A stretch of DNA of 64,000 bases from Azorhizobium oxalatiphilum. GTDB lineage: Bacteria; Pseudomonadota; Alphaproteobacteria; Rhizobiales; Xanthobacteraceae. The position numbers and the translations under genes are program-made. Shown piece by piece: positions 32,577 to 43,256 of the stretch; positions within the stretch are counted from its first letter, which is position 1, and every line of letters begins with the position of its first letter. The stretch spans positions 835,743 to 899,742 of the forward strand of contig NZ_BMCT01000001.1 in the NCBI RefSeq assembly GCF_014635325.1, in the 5' to 3' direction. Below the pieces are notes generated by a model. It had not been told where the DNA came from. It saw only the letters and a list, made by a program, of their open reading frames with translations, and made no database searches.

Positions 32577-35399
32577 TCATTGTCCCAGCCGCTCCAGCAG
32601 CGCGGGCACATGCACCTGATCCGCCTTGTAGTTCCCCGTCAGCACATACATCACCATGTTGGCACCGGCCCGGAAGGCCATCTCGCGCTGGCGCGGCTCG
32701 CCGGGGGTGAGCGGCAGCAGCGGATCGCCATTGGTGCTCACCGCCCATGCGCCGGCCAGATCGTTGGCGGTGATGATCACTGGCGAGACGCCGTCGCCTG
32801 CCCGTGCGGGGCGCTCGTCGCCGTCTGCGGCGGCGGGCAGGGCCTCAACCCATGTGGTGCCGCCGGTGAAGCGGCCCGGAAAGTCCTTCATCAGATAGAA
32901 GGCCTTGGTAAGCACGTGCTCGCGCGGCACCGGCGAGAGTTCGGGAATGTCGAGCCCGGAGAGGATCTCGCGCAGCCGGGCGCTGGCCGGCGAGAGCGGG
33001 CCGGTGCTGCCCTGCGGGGTCTCCAGCGCATCGCGTGTGTCGAACACCACCGTGCCGCCCTGCTTCATGAAAGCGTCGATGCGCGCCAGCACGGCGGGGG
33101 AGGGCACCGGCGCATTGGCGAGGATGGGCCAATAGAGCAGGGGAAAGAAGGCGAGTTCATCGCGCGAGATGTCCACGCCCATGGGATCGCCCGCCTGCAA
33201 AGCGGTGCGCTGGGCGAGGAAGGTGGTGAGCCCCTGAAGCCCCTGCCGGCTGATCTCGTCCACCTCTGCGTCCCCGGTGGAGACATAGGCGAGACGGGTC
33301 TGCGAGGTCGCTTTGACCGCGAAGTCCGAGGCCGCGTCCGCCCGCGCCGGGCTCGGCGTGAACGATCCGGCCGCGCCCAGCGCCAGAGCCATGGCGAACA
33401 CAGCGGCGGCGGCGGGGCGGCGGCCCATGCGCTTCAGCCCGCCGGAGAGGAACAGCACCGCCAGTGCATCGAGCAGCAGCAGGGCCATGCCGGTCATGAG
33501 CACGATCCCGCGCAGATCGTGCGGCTGGGCTTCCCTCAGGGGCGCGGCGGTGGCGCCCAGCGCGGAGAGGTCGAGCGGGGCGAGCGTGTCGTCGGGCAGC
33601 AAGGCGTTCACGGCCAGCAGGCCGTCCGGCGGGCCGTAGAAGCCGGGCGGATGCTCGGCGCTGGCGCGGCCGGAGAAGGTGGCGGGCACCGGCCGGGCGG
33701 TGGGGCCGGGCGGCGAGAAGGCGCCGTAGCCATCCAGCAGGCGGCTCGGCGGAATGGTGGTCACCGGGGCGGAGGCGCGGGCGCCAGTGGCGTCGGCGCG
33801 TCCCTCATCGGTGGTGGCGGCAGTGTCGGCGAGAGCGATGACCCGGCGCAGCATGTCCACGAATGTGCCGGAAAGCGGCAGGTTAGACCAGCTTGTGTCG
33901 GCGGTGACGTGGAACAGCACGGCCATGCCCTTGCCGCGCGCGGTGCCCGTCACCAGCGGCGTGCCGTCCGCCAGCGCGGCCCAGGTGCGCTCGCCGAGAT
34001 TGCCATCGGGCTCGGCCAGCACCTGCCGGGTCACGGTCACGTCGTTCGGCAGCTTCATGTCGCGGAAGGGGCCGTCGGGGCTGAGGCTGCCCAGCGCCTG
34101 CGGGGTTTCCCATGAGAGCGAGCCGCCGAGCGTGCGGCCGCCCCGGCGCAGGCGCACCGGCAGTAGGTCGTCCTGCGCATTGGCAAGGCGGGGGCCGGCG
34201 AAGCGCACCAGCACGCCGCCGTCCTCCATGAACTTCACGAGGCGCGTGCGGGTGGCGGGCGGGATGGTGCCCACATCGGTGAGCACGATCACCGGCACGC
34301 GCTGGTCGAGGAAGCGGTTGATGTTCTCCGCCGGCGCGCCGGCTTCCCCGAGGCGGATATCCGCGAAGGGGCCAAGGGCACGGGCGAGATAATAGGTGGG
34401 AGCGAGCAGCGGCTGGCCGGTATCGGCGGAGGCGCCGGAAACGACGCCCACGGTGCGGCGGCGCCAGCGCTTGTCGAGCAACTGCACCGCGCCCGCCGAG
34501 CGCTCGCCGACGATTTCGAGCCGTGACACCTCGTTGCGGATGTCCACCGGCAGATTGAAGGTGGCGAGCGTCTCCCGCGCGCCGGGCTGGAAGGCGAAGG
34601 GGGCTTCGCCGAGCGCAAGACCGCGCAGGTCGCGCGCTTCCACCGCACCGGCGCGGGCCGGGCCGTCATCGGGGCGCAGCACCTTCACGGTGAGGGCACC
34701 GGCGGCATTGTCGGGGGCGGCGAGCGCCAGCGGGGAGGCGACACCGCCTGTCACCACCAGCGGCGGGCGGCTGCCCTTCAGCGCCGCAAGCTGCTGGGCG
34801 AGGTCGGGATCGGCGGCGAGGTCCACGCCGTCGCTCACATAGACAAGGCCGGCGTCGGACTGCGCGCCCATGATTTTGGCGGCCAGCGCCAGAGCCTCCT
34901 TGCGGGCCGGGGCCCAGGAGACGGGGCTGAGCGAGCGCAGGCGCTCGCGGGCCTGCGCAGGCAGAAGCAAAGTGGCGTCCTTCGGCACGTCGCCGGTGGG
35001 GATGAGGGCGACGCCGCGTCCGTTGGCGGCGGCCTCGTCGATGAGGCCGTTGGCGGTGGAGACACGCTGCGCCCATGAGGAGGCGGCGGGCCAGCCCTGA
35101 TCGATCACCATCACCAGCGGGCCGCTGGAGGAGGGGGCGGCGGCGGGCGGATTCCAGATCGGGCCGGCGGCGGCGAAGATGACGAGGGCGGCGAGCAGCA
35201 GGCGCAGCAGCGTCAGCCACCACGGGGTGCGCGCGGGCGTCTCTTCCTTCGGCTTGATGTCGAACAGCAGGCGGGTGGGCGGAAAGGCGATCTCGCGCGG
35301 ACGCGGCGGCACCACGCGCAGCAGGAACCACAAAGCGGGCAGGGCCAGCAGGGCCGTGAGCAGCAGCGGAGAGGCAAAGCTGAGGGGCAGGCCCATCAT
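32577..35399 (-). CDS. BatA N-terminal / DUF4159 domain membrane protein
   Basis: 940 residues. The BatA-type N-terminus has a first helix (SPLLLTALLALPALWFLLRV) and the conserved PPTRLLFDIKPKEETPARTPWWLTLLRLLLAALV. A long periplasmic region follows, then a helix near residue 670, and DUF4159 in the C-terminal ~220 residues: LAYVSTGDAEVDEISRQGLQ, FFPLLYWPI, FMKQGGTVVFDTRDA, FPGRFTGGTTWVE. The start Met pair is at 35399/35396. It follows the DUF58 gene by 46 bp on the same strand. The family always accompanies MoxR and DUF58 genes; role unknown. Confidence 0.9.
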   Translation of the reverse strand: MMGLPLSFASPLLLTALLALPALWFLLRVVPPRPREIAFPPTRLLFDIKPKEETPARTPWWLTLLRLLLAALVIFAAAGPIWNPPAAAPSSSGPLVMVIDQGWPAASSWAQRVSTANGLIDEAAANGRGVALIPTGDVPKDATLLLPAQARERLRSLSPVSWAPARKEALALAAKIMGAQSDAGLVYVSDGVDLAADPDLAQQLAALKGSRPPLVVTGGVASPLALAAPDNAAGALTVKVLRPDDGPARAGAVEARDLRGLALGEAPFAFQPGARETLATFNLPVDIRNEVSRLEIVGERSAGAVQLLDKRWRRRTVGVVSGASADTGQPLLAPTYYLARALGPFADIRLGEAGAPAENINRFLDQRVPVIVLTDVGTIPPATRTRLVKFMEDGGVLVRFAGPRLANAQDDLLPVRLRRGGRTLGGSLSWETPQALGSLSPDGPFRDMKLPNDVTVTRQVLAEPDGNLGERTWAALADGTPLVTGTARGKGMAVLFHVTADTSWSNLPLSGTFVDMLRRVIALADTAATTDEGRADATGARASAPVTTIPPSRLLDGYGAFSPPGPTARPVPATFSGRASAEHPPGFYGPPDGLLAVNALLPDDTLAPLDLSALGATAAPLREAQPHDLRGIVLMTGMALLLLDALAVLFLSGGLKRMGRRPAAAAVFAMALALGAAGSFTPSPARADAASDFAVKATSQTRLAYVSTGDAEVDEISRQGLQGLTTFLAQRTALQAGDPMGVDISRDELAFFPLLYWPILANAPVPSPAVLARIDAFMKQGGTVVFDTRDALETPQGSTGPLSPASARLREILSGLDIPELSPVPREHVLTKAFYLMKDFPGRFTGGTTWVEALPAAADGDERPARAGDGVSPVIITANDLAGAWAVSTNGDPLLPLTPGEPRQREMAFRAGANMVMYVLTGNYKADQVHVPALLERLGQ

Positions 35400-35445
35400 G
35401 CGGGAGAGATCCTCCGCGGGTCGGGTGTCTGGATGGGGACGAAGC

Positions 35446-36393
35446 TCATGCGGCGGTCTCCCCGGTGGGGGCCGGCGTCACCGCCCCGCCCGCGCCCATC
35501 CGCATGTGAAGGGCCAGCAGCAGGTCGCTGGCCGGCCGGTCGGTGCGGTGGACCTGGAAGCTCCAGCCCATGCGGCTGGCGGCGGCGCGGATGGCTTCGC
35601 GATGCAGGGCAACGCGGGTCTCATAGTCCGCGCGCCACGTCTCGGCCCGGCCCACGGTGATCTCCGCTCCACCCTCGGGCTCACGGAAAGCCACGCGGCC
35701 GGTGAAGGGAAAGGTCTCTTCGGACGGATCGACGATCTGCACCACATGGCCGTGGGCGCCACCGCCGGACAGCGCATCGATGCGGGCGGTCACTTCCGCC
35801 GTGGGGCTCCAGAAATCGCCCAGCAGAACCACTTCGGAGAGCGGCGAGGGGTGGAAGGCGGGGGGCAGGCTGCCGGGCAGGGCTGGTGCATGCAGCACCG
35901 CTTCCGCCATGCGCTCGACGATGCGGCGGCTGGCGGTGGGGCGCAGGATGTCGGGAATGCCTACCCGCTCGCCACCCTTCACCAGCAGCTCGGCCAGCGC
36001 GAAGGCAATCAGCAGCGCCCGGTGGCGCTTGGTGTCCAGCTTCTCCGAGGCATAGTCCATGGAGGCGGACAGGTCCGGCCAGATCCATACCGTGTGGGCG
36101 GCCTCCCATTCGCGCTCGCGCACATAGAGATGATCGTCACGGGCCGAGCGGCGCCAGTCCACGCGTGCGGCGGCCTCGCCGTCTGTGAAGCGGCGATACT
36201 GCCAGAAGTTCTCGCCCGCGCCGGAGCGGCGGCGGCCATGGACGCCGTGCTGCACGGCGGCGGCGATGCGGCGGGCTTCCAGCACCAGACGCGGCATGGC
36301 GGCGGCAAGCACCGACGCCTCGTGGGACAGGCGCGCGATGCCCACGGCGGTGTCGGTCGCCGTCTCCTGTGTCTCCTTCGGGCGCAGCGCCAC
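35446..36393 (-). CDS. DUF58 domain protein
   Basis: 315 residues, GTG start, 4 bp after the MoxR stop codon. The DUF58 core is plain: RRFTDGEAAARVDWRRSARDDHLYVREREWE (given as two blocks, RRFTDGEAAARVDWRRSARD and HLYVREREWE). A VWA-like fold follows, with WIWPDLSASMDY in place of the metal site (D-x-S-x-S). It has no membrane helix, so it may be peripheral, held by the downstream membrane proteins. Likely a substrate or partner of the MoxR ATPase. Confidence 0.9.
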   Translation of the reverse strand: MALRPKETQETATDTAVGIARLSHEASVLAAAMPRLVLEARRIAAAVQHGVHGRRRSGAGENFWQYRRFTDGEAAARVDWRRSARDDHLYVREREWEAAHTVWIWPDLSASMDYASEKLDTKRHRALLIAFALAELLVKGGERVGIPDILRPTASRRIVERMAEAVLHAPALPGSLPPAFHPSPLSEVVLLGDFWSPTAEVTARIDALSGGGAHGHVVQIVDPSEETFPFTGRVAFREPEGGAEITVGRAETWRADYETRVALHREAIRAAASRMGWSFQVHRTDRPASDLLLALHMRMGAGGAVTPAPTGETAA

Positions 36394-36397
36394 GGGC

Positions 36398-37402
<1,005 letters not shown>

Positions 37403-37681
37403 GCCGTATCTCCGCTTCACCAGATGCGTCTTACATGCCGCCGTGGCGCCGGTGCGGCGTCCGAGGGCGGGTGTCTCTGCCGGGAGACTCGCTGCCAATC
37501 ACGGCAACACGAGGCCCGGAACCGAACAGGGCTGCGGAGAGGTTCATCCGTTCGGGACAGAATCCTCCGGCTGCAACCTGCCGGAAGAACCAGCTTACGA
37601 TAAGTTGGCTCCGCGTCGAGGCATCCGTTTGCGGTGCGGTGGAGAACGCGTCTCACGTCATCGCGAGGAAGCGGGCACAAC

Positions 37682-38323
37682 ATGGGCGAGCAGGAGCGGC
37701 CGCAGGGCCGGGCAGAGGAACGCGAAGCGAGCGCCGGCGCGGCGTCCGGCCGCCTCGATGCGCTCATGGCGGCGGTCAAGGCCACCGGCGGGCGCGGTCC
37801 GGCACCGGTGGAGCGCTGGAACCCGCCCGATTGCGGCGACATGGACATGCGCATCGCCGCTGACGGTACGTGGTTCTATATGGGCACGCCCATCGGCCGC
37901 CCGGCCCTCGTCCGGCTGTTCGCCTCCGTGCTCACCCGTGAGGACGAGCGCTACGTGCTGAAGACGCCGGTGGAGAAGATCGGCATCCGCGTGGATGACA
38001 CCCCCTTTCTCGCGGTGGAGATGGCGGTGGACGCGGGCGAGGGCGGCGCCGAACTGGTGTTCCGCACCAATCTCGATGACCTCGTGCGCTGCGGCCCCGG
38101 CCATGACCTGCGCTTCGTCCCCGGCGAGGGGGAGGGCGAGGTCCGGCCCTATGTGCATGTGCGCCACGGGCTGGAGGCGCGCCTCACCCGCGCGGTCTTC
38201 CTCGATCTTGTGGAGCGGGGGGAGGTGCGGGAAGCGGATGGCATCCCCATGTTCGGTGTGGCGTCGGGGGCCGCCTTCTACCCTATGATGCCCGCGTCCG
38301 CTCTCGATCTTGCAGGCCAATGA
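37682..38323 (+). CDS. DUF1285 domain protein
   Basis: 213 residues. After a ~45-residue low-complexity N-terminus comes the family core: WNPPDCGDMDMRIAADGTWFYMGTPIGRPALVRLFASVL (quoted in pieces: CGDMDMRIAADGTWFY and GTPIGRPALVRLF), then LVTPVEKIGIRVDD-like and a C-terminal HGLEARLTRAVFLDLVERGE. Function unknown; the fold is a small beta barrel. The stop overlaps the next ATG. It opens a four-gene operon with Nudix, DUF6111 and CCA transferase genes, an arrangement common in Hyphomicrobiales. Confidence 0.9.
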   Translation: MGEQERPQGRAEEREASAGAASGRLDALMAAVKATGGRGPAPVERWNPPDCGDMDMRIAADGTWFYMGTPIGRPALVRLFASVLTREDERYVLKTPVEKIGIRVDDTPFLAVEMAVDAGEGGAELVFRTNLDDLVRCGPGHDLRFVPGEGEGEVRPYVHVRHGLEARLTRAVFLDLVERGEVREADGIPMFGVASGAAFYPMMPASALDLAGQ

Positions 38324-38991
38324 CCGCCTCTTCCCCTCTACAAGCCTCTTCCGCTCAGGCTCCGCGCGCGCTGGACGATTTTCTCGCCCGTGCCGCCGCC
38401 CGCCTCTCGCAGGTGCCCCCCGCACCCTATGCGGCGGATAGCCATGCCACGCTGAATGGCGACCATGCCCTTGGTGGCCACGGACAAGTGAACGACAAGC
38501 CGCCGCGTCCGGCGGCGGTTCTGGTGGCGGTGGTGGCGCGCCCCGAGCCCACGGTGCTGCTCACGCTGCGCTCGACGACCCTTTCCGCCCATGCCGGCCA
38601 GATCGCCTTTCCCGGCGGACGACGGGATCCGGAGGACAAGGACGAGGTGGCGACCGCCTTGCGCGAGGCGCGCGAGGAGGTGGGTCTGGCCGCATCTCTC
38701 GTGCGACCATTGGGCTTTCTGGACGGCTACCTCTCCAGCACCCATTTCTGGATCGTGCCGGTGGTGGGGCTGGTTCAGCCCGATTACGCCCTCACCCTCA
38801 ATCCGGCCGAGGTGCAGGAAGCGTTCGAGGTGCCCTTGTCCTTTCTCATGACGCCGGCCAACCACCAGCGCCAGTCGCTCATGCGCGACGGGGTCAAGCG
38901 GCAGTTCTATGCCATGCCCTATGAGGGCCGGTTCATCTGGGGCGTCACCGCCGGCCTGCTCCGCAACCTGTATGAGCGGGTGTACGCATGA
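38320..38991 (+). CDS. Nudix hydrolase, CoA pyrophosphatase type
   Basis: 223 residues. The Nudix box GGRRDPEDKDEVATALREAREEVGL has all invariant positions (G-x5-E-x7-REUxEExGU). Just before it, LRSTTLSAHAGQIAFPGG is the UPF0035 signature that marks the NudL/CoA-hydrolysing group. Expected reaction: coenzyme A or acyl-CoA to phosphopantetheine and ADP. The start overlaps the DUF1285 stop (ATGA), and its own stop overlaps the DUF6111 start. Confidence 0.92.
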   Translation: MTASSPLQASSAQAPRALDDFLARAAARLSQVPPAPYAADSHATLNGDHALGGHGQVNDKPPRPAAVLVAVVARPEPTVLLTLRSTTLSAHAGQIAFPGGRRDPEDKDEVATALREAREEVGLAASLVRPLGFLDGYLSSTHFWIVPVVGLVQPDYALTLNPAEVQEAFEVPLSFLMTPANHQRQSLMRDGVKRQFYAMPYEGRFIWGVTAGLLRNLYERVYA

Positions 38992-39248
38992 TCAGGACCG
39001 TGCTGGTGGAAACCGCGCTCTTCCTGTCGCCCTTCATCGCCTATGGGCTGATCCTGCTGGCGCTGAAGGGCTCCGTGGTGCCGCAGCACTGGTCGCCGCG
39101 GGCGCTCGCCATCTGCGCCGTGCTGGCGGTGCTCCTGGTGGCGGCGGGCCTCTATGTCTTCGAATGGGATCGGGGCGCGCCGCCCGGCAGCGTCTATGTG
39201 CCGGCACACATGCAGGACGGCAAGTTCGTGCCCGGCTCCTATCGATGA
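38988..39248 (+). CDS. DUF6111 family small membrane protein
   Basis: 86 residues with two membrane helices (about residues 5-26 and 38-58) and a short polar tail ending DGKFVPGSYR. This matches the DUF6111 pattern, in which GxYVPAHMxDGxxVPGxF is the conserved end. It is overlapped at both ends by its neighbours (ATGA), so it is surely translated with them. Function unknown; the constant location beside the CCA-adding enzyme in this order suggests only shared expression. Confidence 0.88.
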   Translation: MIRTVLVETALFLSPFIAYGLILLALKGSVVPQHWSPRALAICAVLAVLLVAAGLYVFEWDRGAPPGSVYVPAHMQDGKFVPGSYR

Positions 39249-40507
39249 GCGCGATTGACGATCGCCACATTGCCGATGCGCCGTGGCTGAAGACGCCCGC
39301 CCTGAAGGCCGTGTTCGCCGCGCTCAACGGGGCCGGCGAAGAAGTGCGGGTTGTGGGTGGGGCCGTGCGCAATGCGCTGCTCGGTGTGCCCGTGCATGAC
39401 GTGGACCTCGCCACCACCGCCACGCCGGAGGAGGTGGTGCGCCGGGCCGGGGCGGCGGGGCTCAAAAGCGTGCCCACGGGCATCGCCCATGGCACGGTGA
39501 CGCTCGTGAGTGCAGGCACGCCCTTCGAGGTGACGAGCCTGCGCGAGGATGTGGAGACCAACGGCCGCCACGCGGTGGTGCGCTTCGGCCGCGACTGGGC
39601 GCGGGATGCGGCGCGCCGCGACTTCACGCTCAACGCCTTATATGCGGATGCCGAAGGCCGCCTCTACGATCCCGTCGGCGGCCTGCCGGACCTGCTGGCC
39701 CGCCGGGTGCGCTTCATCGGTGATCCGGGCATGCGCATCCGCGAGGATCATCTGCGCATCTTGCGCCTGTTCCGCTTTCATGCCGCTTATGGCAACGGCC
39801 CCGTGGACGGCCCGGCGCTGCTGGCCTGCGTGCGGCAGCGCGAGGGGCTGGACCGGCTGTCACGCGAGCGGGTGCGGGCGGAGATGTTGAAGCTGGTGGT
39901 GGCGGTGGGCGCTCCCGCCACGCTGGTGGAGATGAGCGACGCCGGCCTGCTCGGGCGCATCCTCGGCGGCGTGGCAGACCTTCCCGGCTTCGCCCGGCTG
40001 GCGGCGCTGGAGACGGCGCTCGGCCTTGCGCCCGTGGCCGTGCGGCGGCTCGGCGGACTGGCGGTGCGCATCACCGAGGATGCGGAGCGGCTGCGGGACC
40101 GACTGCGGCTTTCCAATGCGGAACAGGCCCGGCTGCTGGCTTTGACCGGTGCACCGATGGTCTCTCCGGACATGCCGGACGGCGTGGCGCGACAGGTGCT
40201 CTACGGCGTGGGTGCGGAGGTTTTTCTGGACCGGCTGCTGATCGCCGCTGCCCGTGGCGGGGGCGATCCGGCGCCGCTGGCGCGCATGGCGGCGGACTGG
40301 CAGCCGCCGGATTGCCCGATCACCGCGGGCCGCCTGATGGCACAGGGTCTGAAGCCGGGACCGATGCTGGGCGCCACGCTGGCGCGTGCCCGCGCGGACT
40401 GGGTCTCGGCCGGTTTCCCGGCAGAGCCCGATGATATCGACCGTATCATCCGCGCGACACTGACTCCTGCGGGAGAGCCGGGCCGCGCGGATGAACGGGA
40501 CGCATGA
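39245..40507 (+). CDS. CCA tRNA nucleotidyltransferase / poly(A) polymerase family
   Basis: 420 residues. The nucleotidyltransferase head has VRVVGGAVRNALLGVPVHDVDLATTATP, with the Gly motif and the D-x-D metal site (DVDLA). DAARRDFTLNALY and the RRVRFIGDPGMRIREDHLRILRLFRFHA blocks follow. It adds or repairs the 3' CCA of tRNA, or polyadenylates RNA in the poly(A) polymerase branch; the two cannot be separated by eye, but alphaproteobacteria usually have a single enzyme of this kind. Start overlaps DUF6111 (ATGA). Last gene of the operon. Confidence 0.93.
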   Translation: MSAIDDRHIADAPWLKTPALKAVFAALNGAGEEVRVVGGAVRNALLGVPVHDVDLATTATPEEVVRRAGAAGLKSVPTGIAHGTVTLVSAGTPFEVTSLREDVETNGRHAVVRFGRDWARDAARRDFTLNALYADAEGRLYDPVGGLPDLLARRVRFIGDPGMRIREDHLRILRLFRFHAAYGNGPVDGPALLACVRQREGLDRLSRERVRAEMLKLVVAVGAPATLVEMSDAGLLGRILGGVADLPGFARLAALETALGLAPVAVRRLGGLAVRITEDAERLRDRLRLSNAEQARLLALTGAPMVSPDMPDGVARQVLYGVGAEVFLDRLLIAAARGGGDPAPLARMAADWQPPDCPITAGRLMAQGLKPGPMLGATLARARADWVSAGFPAEPDDIDRIIRATLTPAGEPGRADERDA

Positions 40508-40528
40508 CCCCCCGTTAAATCGCGGACC

Positions 40529-40738
40529 TCAGTCCTCGTCTTCCTCGTCGTCTTCCTCGACCTCGAACTCCGGCACTTCCAGCGCTTCCAGCACGATGGC
40601 GTCGAGTTCCTGAGTGCGGAATTCGCCAGTCTCGTCCGAATACCAGATCACCTTCACGCTCTCGCCGGTCTCGGCGATGACGGTGAGGGCGGGGCTGCCG
40701 GACTTGAGCTGGACGATATCTCCGGGGGCGAAGGCCAT
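40529..40738 (-). CDS. YodC-like small protein (DUF2158)
   Basis: 69 residues. MAFAPGDIVQLKSGSPALTV followed by VKVIWYSDETGEFRTQ matches the DUF2158 pattern (xGDxVxLKSGGPxMTV and WF). An acidic tail, EEDDEEDED, closes the protein. The start at 40738 gives the family N-terminus; nine upstream in-frame residues are not conserved. Function unknown. It converges with the CCA transferase gene, 21 bp apart. Confidence 0.8.
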   Translation of the reverse strand: MAFAPGDIVQLKSGSPALTVIAETGESVKVIWYSDETGEFRTQELDAIVLEALEVPEFEVEEDDEEDED

Positions 40739-40805
40739 GACGTGATCCTTGTGCGCCGCCACCATGCGGCGCGCCGAGGCTTAGCCGGGGTTCGTGACGG
40801 TAGGA

Positions 40806-41753
40806 TCACGGCCGCCGGAAACTGATGAAATCCAGAAAGGAGATGGGGCGGCTATTCAGTCGGACCTGTTCCACCTGCGTGCTGCCGAGCGCGGAGAAGC
40901 CGTTCAGGCGCTGCACCTGATTGTTGAGCTGGGTGCCGATGACCTGTGCCATTGGGCCTGTCATCGCAACGGGAGCGGTCGGGTTGGCGGTGGGCGGATT
41001 GGCGGGGGACGGACTACCGGCCCAGATCCGGGCGGGTTCGATCAGATTGTGCAGGGTCCGGAAGCAATAGTTGAAAATGATGAGGTGATGGGTGCTGCTC
41101 CGCCAGTCCACGTCGAACCACCCCTTGAAGCGGGACGGCTCGAAGGTCTGGTGATCGGAGGATTGCGGCATGCTCTTCTCGGCCGCACAGTCGAACTCAC
41201 CCGCTGCGGCGCTCTGGGCGATCTTGCCGTAGCTCAGCGGATCCAGATCGATGCCGTTGGACAGGATAAGCTCGGGCGTGCCGGCAGTGCTCGCCCAGTC
41301 GAGGTGGCGGCGGACATCGAAGATGTAACTGTCGATCTTCGCGCGCAGCTCCACGCGCCCCTTCTCATAGAGCACGAACGTCTCTCGCCCCCGGGCAAGC
41401 AGGAAGCCGGCTTTTTCGGGCGTCGGAGAGGCGGTCGCATCCTTGTAGAGAAAGAACAGGATTTCCTGCAGGGACTGCATGCGGGCGAGATCGCCGGAGA
41501 TGGTCCGGAATGTCTGGTCGGCCGCTTCGAAGTCGGTCTTGGCACGGGCCAGCCGCTGGTCCACGTCCCAGCGATTATACTGGAAATACACCGTGGTCAG
41601 GGCTGCGGCGACCGTGGAGATAAGGCCCACGATAAAGCTGGTGAGGCCGAGATCCCGCAACCTTGCCCAGAAGCCGGGCCGCTGCGGGGGCGACGACGTT
41701 TCGCTCAGAATGCGCAGCGGCTGCGGCAGACGTGAAAGGTCGACCTCCGGCAT
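40806..41753 (-). CDS. Hypothetical protein with one membrane helix
   Basis: 315 residues. A ~30-residue cytoplasmic tail, a transmembrane helix (about residues 36-57, LTSFIVGLISTVAAALTTVYF), then a helical, partly coiled region (DVDQRLARAKTDFEAADQTF and following) and a C-terminal part with a Pro/Ala/Thr-rich stretch before the end. I do not recognise a family. No related neighbour: it lies alone between the DUF2158 gene and hemF, all on the same strand. Confidence 0.6.
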   Translation of the reverse strand: MPEVDLSRLPQPLRILSETSSPPQRPGFWARLRDLGLTSFIVGLISTVAAALTTVYFQYNRWDVDQRLARAKTDFEAADQTFRTISGDLARMQSLQEILFFLYKDATASPTPEKAGFLLARGRETFVLYEKGRVELRAKIDSYIFDVRRHLDWASTAGTPELILSNGIDLDPLSYGKIAQSAAAGEFDCAAEKSMPQSSDHQTFEPSRFKGWFDVDWRSSTHHLIIFNYCFRTLHNLIEPARIWAGSPSPANPPTANPTAPVAMTGPMAQVIGTQLNNQVQRLNGFSALGSTQVEQVRLNSRPISFLDFISFRRP

Positions 41754-41826
41754 GGCCCCATCCCCGGTATATGCCCATGGGGGAGTATGCCACGACCGGG
41801 GACGGAGTGCCTGCCAGTGTTGCTCC

Positions 41827-42714
41827 TCAGGGCCACTTCACCACGGGCGGCATGGAGGACAGGATGGAGGCGACGTTGCCGCCGGTCTTCAGGCCGAAGA
41901 TGGTGCCGCGATCGTAGAGCAGGTTGAACTCCACATAGCGCCCGCGCCGCACCAGCTGCTCCTCGCGCTCGGCCTCGCTCCAGGCTCTCGCCATGTTGGC
42001 GCGCACGAGGCGCGGGTAGATGTCGAGAAAGCCCTCGCCCACTGCGCGGGTGAAGGCGAAGTCGGCATCGAAGGCGCCACTGTCCAGCCAGTCGTAGAAG
42101 ATGCCGCCGACGCCGCGCATCTCATTGCGATGCTTCAGGAAGAAATATTCATCGCACCACGTCTTGTAGCGCTCGTAATCGGCCACCGGATGCGCCCCGC
42201 AAACCGATGAGAAGGCGGCATGGAAGGCCTGCGTGTCCGCATCCTCCTGCGTGCGCCGGCGATCGAGCACGGGGGTGAGGTCGGCGCCGCCGCCGAACCA
42301 GCTTTTGGTCGTCACCACGAAGCGGGTGTTCATGTGCACCGCCGGCACATGCGGATTGTGCATGTGTGCGATCAGCGAGATGCCGGAGGCCCAGAAGCGG
42401 GGATCCTCCGAGGCGCCGGGGATCTGGGCGCGGAATTCGGGGGCGAATTCGCCATAAACCGTGGAGGTGTGGACGCCCACCTTCTCGAACAGGCGTCCGC
42501 GCATCAGGCCCATGGTGCCGCCGCCGCCGGGCGCGCCGGTATGGTCGGTGCGCTCCCAGGGCGAGCGCTCGAAGCGGCCGGCGGGGCCGTCATAGAGGGC
42601 GGCGGGGGCGTCGTCCTCCAACTGCTCGAAGGCGGCGATGATCCGGCCCTGCAACGCCTTGAACCAGTCGCTCGCCGCGCGCTTGCGGGTTTCAAGGTCG
42701 GTGTCGGTCATCAT
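41827..42714 (-). CDS. hemF: Coproporphyrinogen III oxidase, oxygen-dependent
   Basis: 295 residues, the normal length. Signature regions are present: [39 protein letters not shown] (with the family's FGGGxDLTP block), [28 protein letters not shown] and the C-terminal [20 protein letters not shown]. It oxidatively decarboxylates coproporphyrinogen III to protoporphyrinogen IX using O2 in heme biosynthesis. Start at 42714 or the adjacent ATG 42711. The gene is downstream of trmL on the same strand. Confidence 0.96.
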   Translation of the reverse strand: MMTDTDLETRKRAASDWFKALQGRIIAAFEQLEDDAPAALYDGPAGRFERSPWERTDHTGAPGGGGTMGLMRGRLFEKVGVHTSTVYGEFAPEFRAQIPGASEDPRFWASGISLIAHMHNPHVPAVHMNTRFVVTTKSWFGGGADLTPVLDRRRTQEDADTQAFHAAFSSVCGAHPVADYERYKTWCDEYFFLKHRNEMRGVGGIFYDWLDSGAFDADFAFTRAVGEGFLDIYPRLVRANMARAWSEAEREEQLVRRGRYVEFNLLYDRGTIFGLKTGGNVASILSSMPPVVKWP

Positions 42715-42788
42715 CTCGCTCCATGGGGGTGTGGGGTTCTAACCCGTGACGTCCCACAGGCAAAGCAGCGCGGGGAGCGCGGCCTCTC

Positions 42789-43256
42789 TCACCCGCCGTC
42801 CACGGGAAAGGCGCCGGTCTGGCGCAGGCCCTCGCCGAGCGCCATGGCCGCCGATACCGCCACATTCAGCGAGCGCATGCCGGGGCGCAGCGGAATTTTC
42901 ACCCGCGCATCCGCCACTGCATGCACCTCCTCCGGTACCCCGGCGCTCTCACGGCCCATGAGCAGCACGTCGTTGCTTTGAAAAGCAAAGGCGGGCAGGG
43001 GCGTCGCGCCTTTGGTGGTGAACAGCACCAGACGCCGGCCTTCCGCCCGGCGCCAGGCCTCGAAGGCGGCAAAGGAGGCGTGGCGCTGCCACTCCACCGC
43101 ATCGAGATAATCCATACCCGCGCGCCGGAAGGCCGGCGCGCTCACCGGAAATCCGGCGGGTTCGATGATGTGCACGGGCACGCCGAGGCAGGCCCCGGTG
43201 CGCAGGCAGGTGCCCGTATTCTGGGCGATGTCGGGGCAATAAAGTGCGAGGATCAT
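42789..43256 (-). CDS. trmL: tRNA (cytidine(34)-2'-O)-methyltransferase, TrmL/YibK family
   Basis: 155 residues. SPOUT knot methyltransferase motifs: PDIAQNTGTCLRTGACLGVPVHIIEP (motif 1 region, quoted in part as IAQNTGTCLRTGACLG), LMGRESAGVPEEVH (motif 2) and IPLRPGMRSLNVAVSAAMAL (motif 3). It methylates the wobble nucleotide of tRNA-Leu using S-adenosylmethionine. Normal full length. Upstream lies a 253-bp region shared with the petABC operon. Confidence 0.93.
   Translation of the reverse strand: MILALYCPDIAQNTGTCLRTGACLGVPVHIIEPAGFPVSAPAFRRAGMDYLDAVEWQRHASFAAFEAWRRAEGRRLVLFTTKGATPLPAFAFQSNDVLLMGRESAGVPEEVHAVADARVKIPLRPGMRSLNVAVSAAMALGEGLRQTGAFPVDGG

Noticed and set aside
42720-42788. FNR/FixK-type site near hemF
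   Set aside because: No TTGAT-N4-ATCAA-like sequence was found in the hemF leader.
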